64,000 nt of DNA from DATEPR01 sp036491115 (GTDB taxonomy: Bacteria; Actinomycetota; Actinomycetes; Mycobacteriales; Pseudonocardiaceae). The DNA is taken from positions 1 to 64,000 of the forward strand of contig DASXCQ010000099.1 of the NCBI GenBank assembly GCA_036491115.1. The letters run 5' to 3'. Position numbers and translations under genes: made by a program. Shown here piece after piece: positions 39,557-49,105 of this stretch; the stretch's first letter is position 1, and the number at the start of each line of letters is the position of its first letter. Below the pieces are notes generated by a model, which made no database searches, was not told the DNA's origin, and worked only from the letters and a program-made list of their open reading frames with translations.

Positions 39557-41737
39557 TCAGGCGCGGACCTGGCTCCGGATGTATTCCTCGACGTCGTCCG
39601 GTGAGGCCGGCCGGGCGTACAGCCAGCCCTGCGCCGAGTCGCAGCCGATCCGGCGCAGCCTGCGGGCCTGCTCCGGGGTCTCCACGCCTTCGGCGGTGAC
39701 GGTCAGCCCCAGTGCGTGCGCCAGCGTGACCAGGGTGGCGACGATCTGCGCGTCCACCGGGTCGGTCCGGTCGGTGGCGCGCAGGCCCTCGACGAACGAG
39801 CCGGCGATCTTCAGCTCGGTCACCGGCAGGTGCCGCAGGTAGGCCAGGTTCGAGTAGCCGGTGCCGAAGTCGTCGATGGCGATCCGGACGCCCTCGTCGG
39901 CCAGTTTGCGCAGGGCCTCCAGCGGCTCGTCCGCCGTGCCCATGATCGCGCTCTCGGTGAGCTCCAGTTGCAGCTGGCGCGGTGGCAGCCCGGTCTCCCG
40001 CAGCACGGCCAGCACGTCGTCGACGATGCCCGGCTCGCGGGATTGGCGCACGGCCAGGTTGACGCTGACGAACGGCGCGTCCGACCCGAACCGGTCCAAC
40101 CAGGACCGCGCCTGCCGGCACGCGGCCTGTAGCACCCACCGGCCCAGCGGCACGATCAGCCCGGTCTCCTCCGCCAGGTCGATGAACCGGTCCGGACCGA
40201 GCCTGCCCAGGTCCGGGTGCATCCAGCGGACCAGGGCCTCGACGCCGACGGTCCGCTCGTCGCGCATCCGGACCAGCGGCTGGTACTCGACGAAGAACTC
40301 GTCGCGGTCCATCGCGGCGGGCAGCGCGGCGGACAGGGTGAACCGGCCGACCTCGTGGGCGTTGCGCTCCGGGTCGTACACCCGCCAGCGGCCCTTGCCG
40401 TCCGCCTTCGCCCAGTACTGGGTGATGTCGGCGTCGCGCACCAGGTCGGCGGAGGTGGTGTCGGCCATCGGCCGTTCCACCACGCCGATGCTCGCCGTGA
40501 CGGTGAGCTCGTGGCCGCCGATGCGGACCGGCGCGCGCAACGCGTCCAGCACGGTCCTGGCGATGCCGACGACGTCGTCGGTGCCGGTGGTGCCCTCGGC
40601 GAGCACCACGAACTCGTCCCCGCCCATCCGCGCGACCATCCGGTCCCGGCCGGCGACGGCCTCGTCCAGCCGCCGCGCCACGGACACCAGCAGCCGGTCG
40701 CCCACGGCATGACCGAGACTGTCGTTGATCACCTTGAACCCGTCCAGGTCCAGGTAGCACATGCCGACCCTGCCCTGGCCGTCCCCGTCCCTGGCCGAGG
40801 CGAACACCTGCGCCAGCCGGTCCAGGAACAGCGAGCGATTCGCCAGGCCGGTGAGCGGGTCGTGGGTGGCCTGGTAGCGCAGCCGTTCGGACAGCGCGTG
40901 CCGTTCGGTCACGTCCTCCATCACGGCGACGGTGAACTGCGGCCGGCCGTCGTCGCCGCGCACCAGGGAGCAGGTGACGTGCGCCCACACCCAGCCGCCG
41001 TCCGCCCGGCACAGCCGCTTCTCCACCTGGTAGTGGTCCAGTTCGCCCTGCACCACCCGTTCGAACGGGTCCCACAGGCCGTCGGCCTGGTCGTCCGGGT
41101 GGATGTAGTCGCGCACGTTGCTGGCCAGCACGGCCGGGCGGGTGGTGCCGGTCATCCGCAGCAGCGCCGTGTTGGCCTCGACGATCCGGCCGGTCCGGTC
41201 GGCGATGCCGATGCCGATGGCCGCGTCGGTGAACATGGCACGAAACTTGGCCTCGCTGGCCCGCAGCGCCGACTCGGCCTCCGTCCTGGCGTCCAGCACG
41301 GCGCTGTGGATGGCCTGCTGGTCGGCCAGGATACGTTCGCGCAGCTCCAGGGCGCAGCCGGCGGCGAACCCGCCCTGCACGGCGGCGATCCGGGCGGCGA
41401 GCCCGGCGTCGGCCAGGCCGAGTTCGGCCAGTAACAGCTCGCCGATGACCTGCACCGACCGCTCGATGGACTCGACGCCGGTGAAGTGGGCGTCGACCAG
41501 GCGGGCACCCGCGGCTCGTGCCGGGCCGGGCGAGAACGGTTCGGACAGCAGGGCGGTGACCAGGTCGCCGGTCAGCTCGGCGAGGAGGTCGACCACCTCG
41601 TCGCGGCTCAGTGGCACGTAGCTGGTGCCACTGACGGCGGCCGCCCACTCGGTGGCGAAGGACCGGCACCGCCGCTCGTGGTCGCCCACGATGGTGTCAT
41701 CGGTCGACTCACCCGAGAGCCAGGTCGGGCCTGTCAC
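39557..41737 (-). CDS. PAS-GGDEF-EAL cyclic di-GMP protein
   Basis: A protein of 726 residues, GTG start with GAGAGGGG 7 bases upstream. The N-terminal about 155 residues are a helical sensor region of unknown type. A PAS domain (about 165-280, KFRAMFTDAAIGIGIADRTG) is next, then GGDEF (about 290-450, intact ARMGGDEFVVL and DLDGFKVINDSLGH), then EAL (about 465-715, GVEALVRW, DDFGTGYSNL, TAEGVET). Both catalytic motifs are present, so it could make or break cyclic di-GMP. The architecture resembles Streptomyces RmdA/RmdB. No membrane helix. Confidence 0.92.
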   Translation of the reverse strand: MTGPTWLSGESTDDTIVGDHERRCRSFATEWAAAVSGTSYVPLSRDEVVDLLAELTGDLVTALLSEPFSPGPARAAGARLVDAHFTGVESIERSVQVIGELLLAELGLADAGLAARIAAVQGGFAAGCALELRERILADQQAIHSAVLDARTEAESALRASEAKFRAMFTDAAIGIGIADRTGRIVEANTALLRMTGTTRPAVLASNVRDYIHPDDQADGLWDPFERVVQGELDHYQVEKRLCRADGGWVWAHVTCSLVRGDDGRPQFTVAVMEDVTERHALSERLRYQATHDPLTGLANRSLFLDRLAQVFASARDGDGQGRVGMCYLDLDGFKVINDSLGHAVGDRLLVSVARRLDEAVAGRDRMVARMGGDEFVVLAEGTTGTDDVVGIARTVLDALRAPVRIGGHELTVTASIGVVERPMADTTSADLVRDADITQYWAKADGKGRWRVYDPERNAHEVGRFTLSAALPAAMDRDEFFVEYQPLVRMRDERTVGVEALVRWMHPDLGRLGPDRFIDLAEETGLIVPLGRWVLQAACRQARSWLDRFGSDAPFVSVNLAVRQSREPGIVDDVLAVLRETGLPPRQLQLELTESAIMGTADEPLEALRKLADEGVRIAIDDFGTGYSNLAYLRHLPVTELKIAGSFVEGLRATDRTDPVDAQIVATLVTLAHALGLTVTAEGVETPEQARRLRRIGCDSAQGWLYARPASPDDVEEYIRSQVRA

Positions 41738-41835
41738 CGTGGCGCCCCTCTCGACAGTCCGTGTCGACCCATCGGAGCATACGTCCGACCGAGTGAACTA
41801 CCGCAGGCGGTCACGGTGATCACCCGAGCGGGTGA

Positions 41836-43269
41836 TCACCGCTGGGGCCGTTCGGGCACCGGCCGGGACCCGGCACCGTGCGCGAACGCGGCGGATTCGT
41901 TGCCGCGCATCGGCGCGGCCTGCCGGCCCAGCATCGTCGTCGCCCGCTTCAGGCCGTCGACCAGCATCTCCGCCATGTCGTTGGTGAAACCGTTGCGCAC
42001 CACCACCCGCAGCGCGGCGAGATCGGTCCGGTTGGCCGGGAACGTGTACGCGGGCACCAGCCAGCCGTACTCGCGCAGCGTCGCGGAGATGTCGAACACC
42101 GAGTACGCCGTGATCTCCGGGGCCAGCGTGAACGCGAACACCGGCAGGTGGCTGCCGTCGGTGAGCAGGCGGAACGGGCCGATGTCCTCCACCGCGGACG
42201 ACAGCCGGGTGGCGATGTCCCGGCACTGGTACTGCACCCGCTGGTAGCCGTCGAAGCCCAGCCGGATGAAGTTGTAGTACTGGGCGGCCACCTGGGCGCC
42301 GGGGCGGGAGAAGTTCAGTGCGAACGTGGGCATGTCGCCGCCCAGGTAGTTGACCCGGAACACCAGCTCCTCGGGCAGCGCTTCGGCGTCCCGCCAGACC
42401 ACCCAGCCGACGCCGGGGTAGACCAGCCCGAACTTGTGGCCGGACGTGTTGATCGACGCGACCCTGGGCAGCCGGAAGTCCCACACCAGGTCCGGGTCGC
42501 AGAACGGCGCGATCATGGCGCCGGACGCGCCGTCCACGTGCACCGGGATGTGGATGCCGGTGCGTTCCTCGTACTCGTCCAGCGCGGCACAGATGTCGGC
42601 GACCGGTTCGTAGCCGCCGTCGAACGTGGAGCCCATGATCGCGACGACGCCGATGGTGTTCTCGTCGCAGAGCTGGACCGCCTCCTCCGCGGAGAGCAGG
42701 AACCGGTCGCCGTCCATCGGCACCAGCCGCGGTTCGACATCCCAGTAGTTGGCGAACTTGTCCCAGCAGATCTGGACGTTGATGCCCATCACGATGTTGG
42801 GCCGCTCGATGGACCTGCCGGCGGCCTGCCTGCGGTGCCGCCAGCGGCGCTTCAGGGCCAGCCCGGCGAGCATGCAGGCTTCACTCGATCCGGTGGTTGA
42901 ACACCCGACCGCGGCGGCCTCGCCCGGCGCGTGCCAGAGCTGCCCGAGCATCCGCACACACCGGGACTCCAGTTCGGCGGTGCGCGGGTACTCGTCCTTG
43001 TCGATCATGTTCTTGTCGAACGTCTCGGTCATCAGGCGGGTGGCCTGTTGCTCCATCCACGTGGTGACGAAGGTCGCGAGGTTGAGCCGGGCGTTGCCGT
43101 CCAACATCAGCTCGTCGTGCACGATCTGGTAAGCGATCTCCGGGTCGATGCCACGCGGCGGGAGCGAGTCCTTCGGCACCTGGACAGGCACCCGGGTGAA
43201 CATCGGATTCACGGCGACATCCTGGCCGGAGCCGGTCCGGCGACGGGCCGACGGGTGTTCCAGTGGCAT
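41836..43269 (-). CDS. gadB: Glutamate decarboxylase (PLP-dependent)
   Basis: A protein of 477 residues from ATG 43269; TAGGGT ends 6 bases before it, so it looks leaderless. PLP Lys is in SINTSGHKFGLVYPG; HVDGASGAMIAPF provides the cofactor Asp, and GCSTTGSSEACMLAGLALKRRW the phosphate-binding loop. It converts glutamate to GABA and CO2. There is no GABA antiporter or acid-resistance regulator next to it, so a role in GABA metabolism or pH stress is open. The last 35 residues are Arg/Pro-rich. Confidence 0.93.
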   Translation of the reverse strand: MPLEHPSARRRTGSGQDVAVNPMFTRVPVQVPKDSLPPRGIDPEIAYQIVHDELMLDGNARLNLATFVTTWMEQQATRLMTETFDKNMIDKDEYPRTAELESRCVRMLGQLWHAPGEAAAVGCSTTGSSEACMLAGLALKRRWRHRRQAAGRSIERPNIVMGINVQICWDKFANYWDVEPRLVPMDGDRFLLSAEEAVQLCDENTIGVVAIMGSTFDGGYEPVADICAALDEYEERTGIHIPVHVDGASGAMIAPFCDPDLVWDFRLPRVASINTSGHKFGLVYPGVGWVVWRDAEALPEELVFRVNYLGGDMPTFALNFSRPGAQVAAQYYNFIRLGFDGYQRVQYQCRDIATRLSSAVEDIGPFRLLTDGSHLPVFAFTLAPEITAYSVFDISATLREYGWLVPAYTFPANRTDLAALRVVVRNGFTNDMAEMLVDGLKRATTMLGRQAAPMRGNESAAFAHGAGSRPVPERPQR

Positions 43270-43388
43270 GCCCCGACCCTAGCGAGGGCCGGTGCCCGGC
43301 AACCGGTCGAGATGCGGTACCACCCGACCGGCGGCACTCTGTAGTCCGAACAGCGCATGATCGTTCGCCCGGACGTCAGGGGATTGCT

Positions 43389-44216
43389 GTGGTTGGCGCG
43401 AAGAACTGTGCTCTGGTGGCCGCACTGACCCCACTGCTGGCCTGCCTGCTCACCGCCGCACCAGCCTCGGCCGCGCCCTCGGCACCCGCGATCACCCATC
43501 CGCAGGACGACTGGGCCGGTTCGCAGATCGCCGAGCACGAGGGCGGCGGCCTCCGCGCGATGGCAGGCCCGCAGTCGGCCGCCGCGAACTCCGCCAAGAC
43601 CCTGGGTCTGGACGTGAGCAGCCACCAGGGCAACGCCAACTGGACCACGACCGCGCACAACGGCGCGAAGTTCGTCTACGTGAAGGCCACCGAGGCGGGC
43701 TCCTACACGAACCCGTACTTCGCCCAGCAGTACAACGGCGCCTTCAAGGCGGGGCTGATCAGGGGCGCGTACCACTTCGCGACGCCGAGCTCGTCGCCGG
43801 GCGCCGCCCAGGCCAACTGGTTCGTCAACCACGGTGGGGGGTGGTCGCACGACGGCAGGACGCTGCCGCCGGCAGTGGACCTGGAGTACAACCCGTACGG
43901 GCAGTCCTGTTACAGCATGAAACCGGCCGCACTGGTGTCGTGGGTGCGGGCGTTCGTCAACACCGTGCACAGCACGACCGGCAGATGGCCGGCGATCTAC
44001 ACCAGCACGTCGTGGTGGTCGCTGTGCATGGGCAACAACGCGAGTTTCGGTGCGGATCCACTGTGGATCGCCCGCTACAACGACGTGCTCGGCGCACTGC
44101 CGCCGGGCTGGAAGACGTGGTCGATCTGGCAGTACGCGGACTCCGGCAGGTACGCGGGCGACCAGGACGAGTACCACGGGACGGCGGCCGAACTCCGAGC
44201 CCTGGCGGTGGGCTGA
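43389..44216 (+). CDS. Secreted GH25 muramidase (lysozyme M1), copy 1
   Basis: A protein of 275 residues from GTG 43389, AGGGGA 5 bases upstream. Signal peptide 1-29 (LLTAAPASAA). GH25 domain: GLDVSSHQGNANW (first catalytic Asp), YVKATEAGSYTNP, GLIRGAYHFATP, AVDLEYNPYG (catalytic D-x-E). It cleaves the MurNAc-GlcNAc bond. Before the domain both copies share a HPQ-D/N-DW-x-GS motif (ITHPQDDWAGSQIAEHE here) of unknown purpose. It is followed 305 bases later by a paralogue. Confidence 0.93.
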   Translation: MVGAKNCALVAALTPLLACLLTAAPASAAPSAPAITHPQDDWAGSQIAEHEGGGLRAMAGPQSAAANSAKTLGLDVSSHQGNANWTTTAHNGAKFVYVKATEAGSYTNPYFAQQYNGAFKAGLIRGAYHFATPSSSPGAAQANWFVNHGGGWSHDGRTLPPAVDLEYNPYGQSCYSMKPAALVSWVRAFVNTVHSTTGRWPAIYTSTSWWSLCMGNNASFGADPLWIARYNDVLGALPPGWKTWSIWQYADSGRYAGDQDEYHGTAAELRALAVG

Positions 44217-44294
44217 CCGGGGTGTCTCGTTAACTATTGACTAACTGTCGTGACATCCGGTTAGCGATCCAGCAGACTGCTGGCTGACCCGGGG

Positions 44295-44323
44295 CGCCGC
44301 GCGCCACAAAACGACGCGCGGCG
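44295..44323 (+). terminator. Terminator-like hairpin after lysozyme copy 1
   Basis: CGCCGCGC pairs with GCGCGGCG around a 13-base loop (8-bp GC stem), followed by ATTTCT. Confidence 0.55.
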
Positions 44324-44421
44324 ATTTCTGCTGCCGTCGAACAATATAGCGATTAACAATTGACAAAAGGCGGCGCCAACCGCTCACCGATTTCTCACGT
44401 GATCGTCGTGGCTGATTAACC

Positions 44422-44446
44422 ACAAGCCGTGACAACGGCTTGTCAC
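44422..44446 (+). promoter_or_regulatory. Two overlapping, mutually exclusive hairpins before lysozyme copy 2
   Basis: Stem A: ACAAGCCG (44422-44429) with CGGCTTGT (44436-44443). Stem B: GTGACAA (44429-44435) with TTGTCAC (44440-44446). They cannot form together. They lie about 75 bases before the ATG. This may be an RNA switch or a nested operator; unproven. Confidence 0.4.
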
Positions 44447-44521
44447 GTGCAGCAGACTACCCAGCGGCCGGTGGTCGCAAACCTCCGGCCACAAATCGAG
44501 GGCACATCGAAAGGGTCAACC

Positions 44522-45394
44522 ATGAAGTTCTCGCTCGGGGTAAGGCGCGCCGCAATCGGAGCATTAGCCTCGGGGACATTCGTCGGTGCCGTGCTGATCG
44601 GCGCCGTCGCCCCCGCCTCCGCCACGGCCAACCCGTTCCACCAGACGCCGGCTCAGATCGCCGCCCAACGACTGGTCACCCACCCGCAGAACGACTGGCT
44701 GGGCTCGACCGTCAAGGCGCACGAACCGGCGATGGCCGCACGCGCGACGGTGCTGCCGCTGGCGGTCTCCGGTACCAAGGGCCTGGACGTGAGCAGCCAC
44801 CAGGGCGCGGTCAACTGGGCGACGGTGGCGGCGAACGGTGGCAAGTTCGCCTACATGAAGGCGACCGAGGGCACCTACTACACCAACCCCGACTTCGCCC
44901 AGCAGTACAACGGCTCCTTCAGCAACGGCCTGATCAGGGGCGCGTACCACTTCGCCACGCCGAACACCACGGCCGGCTCCACCCAGGCCGACTTCTTCGT
45001 CGCGCACGGCGGCGGCTGGTCGAAGGACGGCAAGACCCTGCCCGGCCTGCTGGACATCGAGTACAACCCGTACGGCGCCGAGTGCTACGGACTGAGCCAG
45101 GCCGGCATGGTCAGCTGGATCCTGTCGTTCAGCAACGAGTACCACGCCAGGACGACCCGCTGGCCGGTCATCTACACCACGACCGACTGGTGGCGCACGT
45201 GCACCGGCAACCAGGGCGACTTCTCGTCCACCAACCCGCTGATGCTCGCGTGCTACTGCACGACGCCCGGCACGATGCCGTTCAACTGGCCGGTCCAGAC
45301 CATCTGGCAGTTCGCCGACTCCGGCGTATTCCCCGGTGACCAGGACGCGTTCAACGGCGACATCACCCGGGTGCAGGCACTGGCCAACGGCTGA
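44522..45394 (+). CDS. Secreted GH25 muramidase (lysozyme M1), copy 2
   Basis: A protein of 290 residues from ATG 44522. Signal peptide about 1-36 (GAVAPASATA). The segment VTHPQNDWLGSTVKAHE mirrors copy 1. GH25 motifs: GLDVSSHQGAVNW, YMKATEGTYYTNP, GLIRGAYHFATP, LLDIEYNPYG. The C-terminal part adds an extra pair of Cys (LACYCTTPGT) not in copy 1. It has its own long upstream region with hairpins, so is probably regulated apart from copy 1. Confidence 0.93.
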   Translation: MKFSLGVRRAAIGALASGTFVGAVLIGAVAPASATANPFHQTPAQIAAQRLVTHPQNDWLGSTVKAHEPAMAARATVLPLAVSGTKGLDVSSHQGAVNWATVAANGGKFAYMKATEGTYYTNPDFAQQYNGSFSNGLIRGAYHFATPNTTAGSTQADFFVAHGGGWSKDGKTLPGLLDIEYNPYGAECYGLSQAGMVSWILSFSNEYHARTTRWPVIYTTTDWWRTCTGNQGDFSSTNPLMLACYCTTPGTMPFNWPVQTIWQFADSGVFPGDQDAFNGDITRVQALANG

Positions 45395-45562
45395 GTCCCG
45401 ACACCGGCCGCCGGTCGTCCCGTCTGGTCAGCGGGGCGGCCGGTCGCCGGTTTCCGGCGGCGTGAGGCGTAATCCACCTGTGCCGATCGGGTTATCCCGG
45501 TCGGCGGACAAAGGTGGTATTGCTGTGCACACGTTGTCGGGGGCGTCGGGAGAGGTGATCGG

Positions 45563-46819
45563 ATGAGCGCGGTGCCCTGGCTGGTGCTCGGATGGTTGTG
45601 CACCGCGGGAGGCGCGCTGTCGCTGGTGTTCGCGTGGGTGTCGACGGGATCCGGCGAGCGACACGACCAGCAGCGACCGTGGGTGCTCATCGGCGCGCTC
45701 GTCCTGGCCGTCGGCATGTTCACGCTGGTCTCCGGCCTGCTGCTGAACGCGGCGGGCACCAGTGCCGCCGGCGCCCTGCAGACCGGTGGACTGGCGGCCG
45801 CCGTCGTGCTGGCGCTGTACGCGCTGTGGCTGTTGGACCGCCGGCAGCGGCTGGCCGAACAACACCACACGCTGGACGACCAGCGCACCGAACTGGACGA
45901 CCGGAAGCTGCGGCTGGAGGAGTCCCGGCAGGAACTGGACCGCCAGCGGGTCGCCGACGACCGGGGCCGCACCGCGGACGAACGGTTCGCCAGGGCACTG
46001 GAACTGCTCGGGCACGACGCCGACCAGGTCCGGGTCGGCGCGCTGCACGCACTGGCCGGCCTGGCCAGGAACCGGCCCGACTACACGCAGACCACGCTGG
46101 ACATCCTGTGCGCGTACCTGCGCCGCCCCTACGACCACGCCACCTACCTGGAGCGCCGCACGGCGGACACGGCCGCCGATCCGCCCGCCGAGCAACAGGA
46201 CAACGCCTGGCAGGACGTGGAGTCCGACCGCGAGCGCCAGGTCCGGCTGGCGGCGCAGCGGCTGATCATCGACCTGTTGCCGTCCACGTCCGAACCGGAC
46301 CCACCCGACCACCACCTCGACCTGACCGGCGCCGCGCTGGAGTACTTCGACCTCTCGCACAAGCACGTCGGCACCTTCACCGCGCGCTCGGCGCACTTCT
46401 ACACCGCGGTGTCGTTCGAGGGCGCCCGGTTCACCGGCCCTATCTGGCTCACCTGGGCCCACCTGTGGGGTGAGGTGTTCCGCGCCAACGACATGCTGTG
46501 CCAGGGCATCTCGTGGTGGAGCAACTTCACCGCCAGCGGCCCGGTCGAGTTCGACCGGGCGGAGTTCCGCGGCGAGACGAAGTTCGCCTACGCCACGTTC
46601 GCCGACCGGGTGTCGTTCGCCGGCTGCCGGTTCGGCACCACTGTGGACTTCCAGCACACGGAATTCCTGGGCGAGCTGAGCTTCGTCAACACCGAGGGTC
46701 TGATCGGCCGCACCACCGGCATGCACGTGTCGCTGCTGCACGACGTGCGCCTGCCGGTCGGCTGGGTGGTCGACACCCGGGACACCCGCGAACCCGGCCG
46801 GGGCCTGATCCGCACGTAG
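45563..46819 (+). CDS. Membrane-anchored pentapeptide-repeat protein
   Basis: A protein of 418 residues. Three N-terminal membrane helices (about 1-28, 41-62, 70-90) precede an intracellular coiled coil (about 95-130, ERRQRL...DDQRTELDDRKLRLEES), a helical repeat segment (ALELLGHDADQVRVGALHAL), and a C-terminal pentapeptide-repeat beta helix (about 265-370: FTARSAHFYTAVSFEGARF, FDRAEFRGETKFAYATF). This layout (TM, coiled coil, helical region, pentapeptides) recurs in actinobacteria, but its role is unknown. GGAGAG upstream supports the ATG. Confidence 0.75.
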   Translation: MSAVPWLVLGWLCTAGGALSLVFAWVSTGSGERHDQQRPWVLIGALVLAVGMFTLVSGLLLNAAGTSAAGALQTGGLAAAVVLALYALWLLDRRQRLAEQHHTLDDQRTELDDRKLRLEESRQELDRQRVADDRGRTADERFARALELLGHDADQVRVGALHALAGLARNRPDYTQTTLDILCAYLRRPYDHATYLERRTADTAADPPAEQQDNAWQDVESDRERQVRLAAQRLIIDLLPSTSEPDPPDHHLDLTGAALEYFDLSHKHVGTFTARSAHFYTAVSFEGARFTGPIWLTWAHLWGEVFRANDMLCQGISWWSNFTASGPVEFDRAEFRGETKFAYATFADRVSFAGCRFGTTVDFQHTEFLGELSFVNTEGLIGRTTGMHVSLLHDVRLPVGWVVDTRDTREPGRGLIRT

Positions 46820-46822
46820 CTC

Positions 46823-49105
46823 TCAGCCGAACAGCGCGGGCAGCGTGCCCTCCCAGGTAGCGGACAGTTCGGCCAGCCCGAACGTCGCCACGCCCTCGAT
46901 GGCCAGGTCCGCCGAACCGGCCGGCACGTCGCCGATCCGGGTGGCCCGCTGACCGCGTTCGGCGCACGACGCCGCGAACCGGTCCGCCGACTCGGCCGGC
47001 ACCGCGACCAGAACCCGCGCCGACGACTCGGCGAACAGCCACACGAACGGGTCCGCGTCGGCCGGCAGCGTGATCCGGCAGCCGGCGCCGCCGACGAGGG
47101 CCGCCTCGACCACGGTCTGGGCCAGGCCGCCGTCGGACAGGTCGTGGGCCGCCGCGACCAGGCCGGCGCGGGACGCCTCGTGCAGCGTCTGGGCGAGCAG
47201 CCGTTCCGCCGCCAGGTCGGCCACCGGCGGCCGGCCGCCGAGGTGGCCGTGCGTCACATGGGCCCATTCGGAGCCGCCGAACTCGTCGCGTGTCGCGCCG
47301 AGCAGGAACAGGTCCTGGCCGGGGCCGATCGCGGTCGGGATCCGGTGCCGGACGTCGTCGATCACGCCGAGGACGCCGACCAGCGGTGTGGGCAGGATCG
47401 CGGTGGCGCCGGTGGAGTTGTAGAAGCTGACGTTGCCGCCGGTCACCGGGATGCCCAGCGTGCGGCAGCCGTCGGCCAGGCCGTGCAGGGCCTCCCGGAA
47501 CTGCCACATCACACCGGGGTCCTCCGGCGAGCCGAAGTTCAGGCAGTCGGTGACGGCCGCCGGCACGGCACCGGTGACGGCGACGTTCCGGTACGCCTCG
47601 GCCAGCGCCAGCTGCGCCCCCGCGTACGGGTCGAGTGCGACGAACCGCGAGTTGCAGTCGGTGGCGACGGCGACGCCCCTGCCGGTCCGCTCGTCGATCC
47701 GGATCATGCCGGCGTCGGCGGGCTGCGCCAGCACCGTGCCACCGCGCACGTAGCGGTCGTACTGCTGGGTGACCCACCGCCGGGACGCCAGGTTGGGCGA
47801 GCCGACCATGCGCAGCAGTGTCGCCCGCAACTCATCCGGGGCGGCCGGCCTGGCCAGCCGGTCCGGGGTGTCGGCGATCAGTGCGTCCTGGGTGGCCGGG
47901 CGCGCCACCGGCCGCTGGTAGACCGGGCCCTCGTGGGCGACCGTGCGCGGCGGCACGTCCACCACGACCGCGTCGTGCCAGGTGATCACCAGCCGGTCGG
48001 AGTCGGTGACCTCGCCGATCTCGGTGGCGATGACGTCCCACTTCCGGCACACGGCAAGGAAATCCGCCACGTCGGCCGGGCGCACCACGGCCATCATGCG
48101 TTCCTGCGACTCGCTGGACAGGATCTCCGCGGGCGTCATGTCCTTGGCCCGCAACGGAACTCGGTCCAGGTCGACCAGCATGCCGCCGTCGCCCGCGCTG
48201 GCCAGCTCACTGGTCGCGCAGGACAGTCCTGCCCCGCCGAGATCCTGGATGCCGACCACCAGCCCGGCCGCGAACAGCTCCAGGCAGCACTCGATCAGCA
48301 CCTTCTCGGTGAACGGGTCGCCGACCTGCACGCTGGGCAGCTTCTTGCGGCCGCTGCCGCCCTCGTCACCGGCGAACGTGTCGGACGCGAGCACCGACAC
48401 GCCACCGATGCCGTCCAGGCCGGTGCGCGCGCCGAACAGGATCACCTTGTTGCCCTGCCCGGAGGCGTGCGCCAGGTGCAGGTCCTCGGCTCGCATCGCG
48501 CCCACGCACAGCGCGTTCACCAGTGGATTGCCGGCGTACGTGGCATCGAACACCACCTCGCCGCCGATGTTGGGCAGGCCGAGGCAGTTGCCGTAGCCGC
48601 CGACGCCGGCCACGACTCCGGGCAGCACCCGCCGGGTGTCCGGCGCGTCTGCCGGGCCGAACCGGAGGGAGTCCTGCACGGCCAGCGGCCGGGCGCCCAT
48701 CGCCAGGATGTCGCGGACGATGCCGCCGACACCGGTGGCCGCACCCTGCAAAGGCTCCACATAGGACGGATGGTTGTGGCTTTCCGCCTTGAACGTCACG
48801 GCCCAGCCGTCACCGACGTCGATCACGCCCGCGTTCTCGCCGATGCCGGCGAGCATCTTGGCGCGCATCTCGTCGGTGGTGGTCTCGGCGAAGTAGCGCA
48901 GGTGGACCTTGCTGGACTTGTAGGAGCAGTGCTCGCTCCACATCACCGAGTACATCGCCAGTTCGGCGTCGGTCGGCCGGCGCCCGAGGATGTCCCTGAT
49001 CCTGGCGTACTCGTCGTCGCGCAGGCCCAGTTCGCGGTAGGGCTGCGGATGGTCGGGCGTCGCCGCCGCGTGCTCGACGGTGTCCTGGGTGTCGATCGAC
49101 GTCAT
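46823..49105 (-). CDS. purL: Phosphoribosylformylglycinamidine synthase subunit PurL (small type)
   Basis: A protein of 760 residues; the short PurL that works with PurQ and PurS. MYSVMWSEHCSYKSSK (ATP/metal site), FKAESHNHPSYVEP, IGGVSVLASDTF and AAHDLSDGGLAQTV are PurL hallmarks. It turns FGAR, ATP and glutamine into FGAM. ATG 49105 overlaps the purQ stop by 4 bases. purSQL is read right to left; the promoter is right of 50009. Confidence 0.96.
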   Translation of the reverse strand: MTSIDTQDTVEHAAATPDHPQPYRELGLRDDEYARIRDILGRRPTDAELAMYSVMWSEHCSYKSSKVHLRYFAETTTDEMRAKMLAGIGENAGVIDVGDGWAVTFKAESHNHPSYVEPLQGAATGVGGIVRDILAMGARPLAVQDSLRFGPADAPDTRRVLPGVVAGVGGYGNCLGLPNIGGEVVFDATYAGNPLVNALCVGAMRAEDLHLAHASGQGNKVILFGARTGLDGIGGVSVLASDTFAGDEGGSGRKKLPSVQVGDPFTEKVLIECCLELFAAGLVVGIQDLGGAGLSCATSELASAGDGGMLVDLDRVPLRAKDMTPAEILSSESQERMMAVVRPADVADFLAVCRKWDVIATEIGEVTDSDRLVITWHDAVVVDVPPRTVAHEGPVYQRPVARPATQDALIADTPDRLARPAAPDELRATLLRMVGSPNLASRRWVTQQYDRYVRGGTVLAQPADAGMIRIDERTGRGVAVATDCNSRFVALDPYAGAQLALAEAYRNVAVTGAVPAAVTDCLNFGSPEDPGVMWQFREALHGLADGCRTLGIPVTGGNVSFYNSTGATAILPTPLVGVLGVIDDVRHRIPTAIGPGQDLFLLGATRDEFGGSEWAHVTHGHLGGRPPVADLAAERLLAQTLHEASRAGLVAAAHDLSDGGLAQTVVEAALVGGAGCRITLPADADPFVWLFAESSARVLVAVPAESADRFAASCAERGQRATRIGDVPAGSADLAIEGVATFGLAELSATWEGTLPALFG

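Larger units (their letters stand above)
44217..44521. other. 305-base AT-richer region between the two lysozyme genes
   Basis: It holds a GC-rich hairpin after copy 1 (44295-44323), a TTGACA at 44360-44365, the overlapping hairpins at 44422-44446, and the leader of copy 2 with GAAAGG 7 bases before ATG 44522. I looked for a c-di-AMP (ydaO) riboswitch here and did not find its conserved blocks. Confidence 0.6.

Noticed and set aside
41836..43269. Acid-resistance gad system
   Set aside because: No antiporter (gadC) or regulators beside the decarboxylase.
44217..44521. c-di-AMP (ydaO) riboswitch before the lysozyme gene
   Set aside because: The conserved GGGGACC, GGGGTGAAT-type blocks are not present; only hairpins were found.
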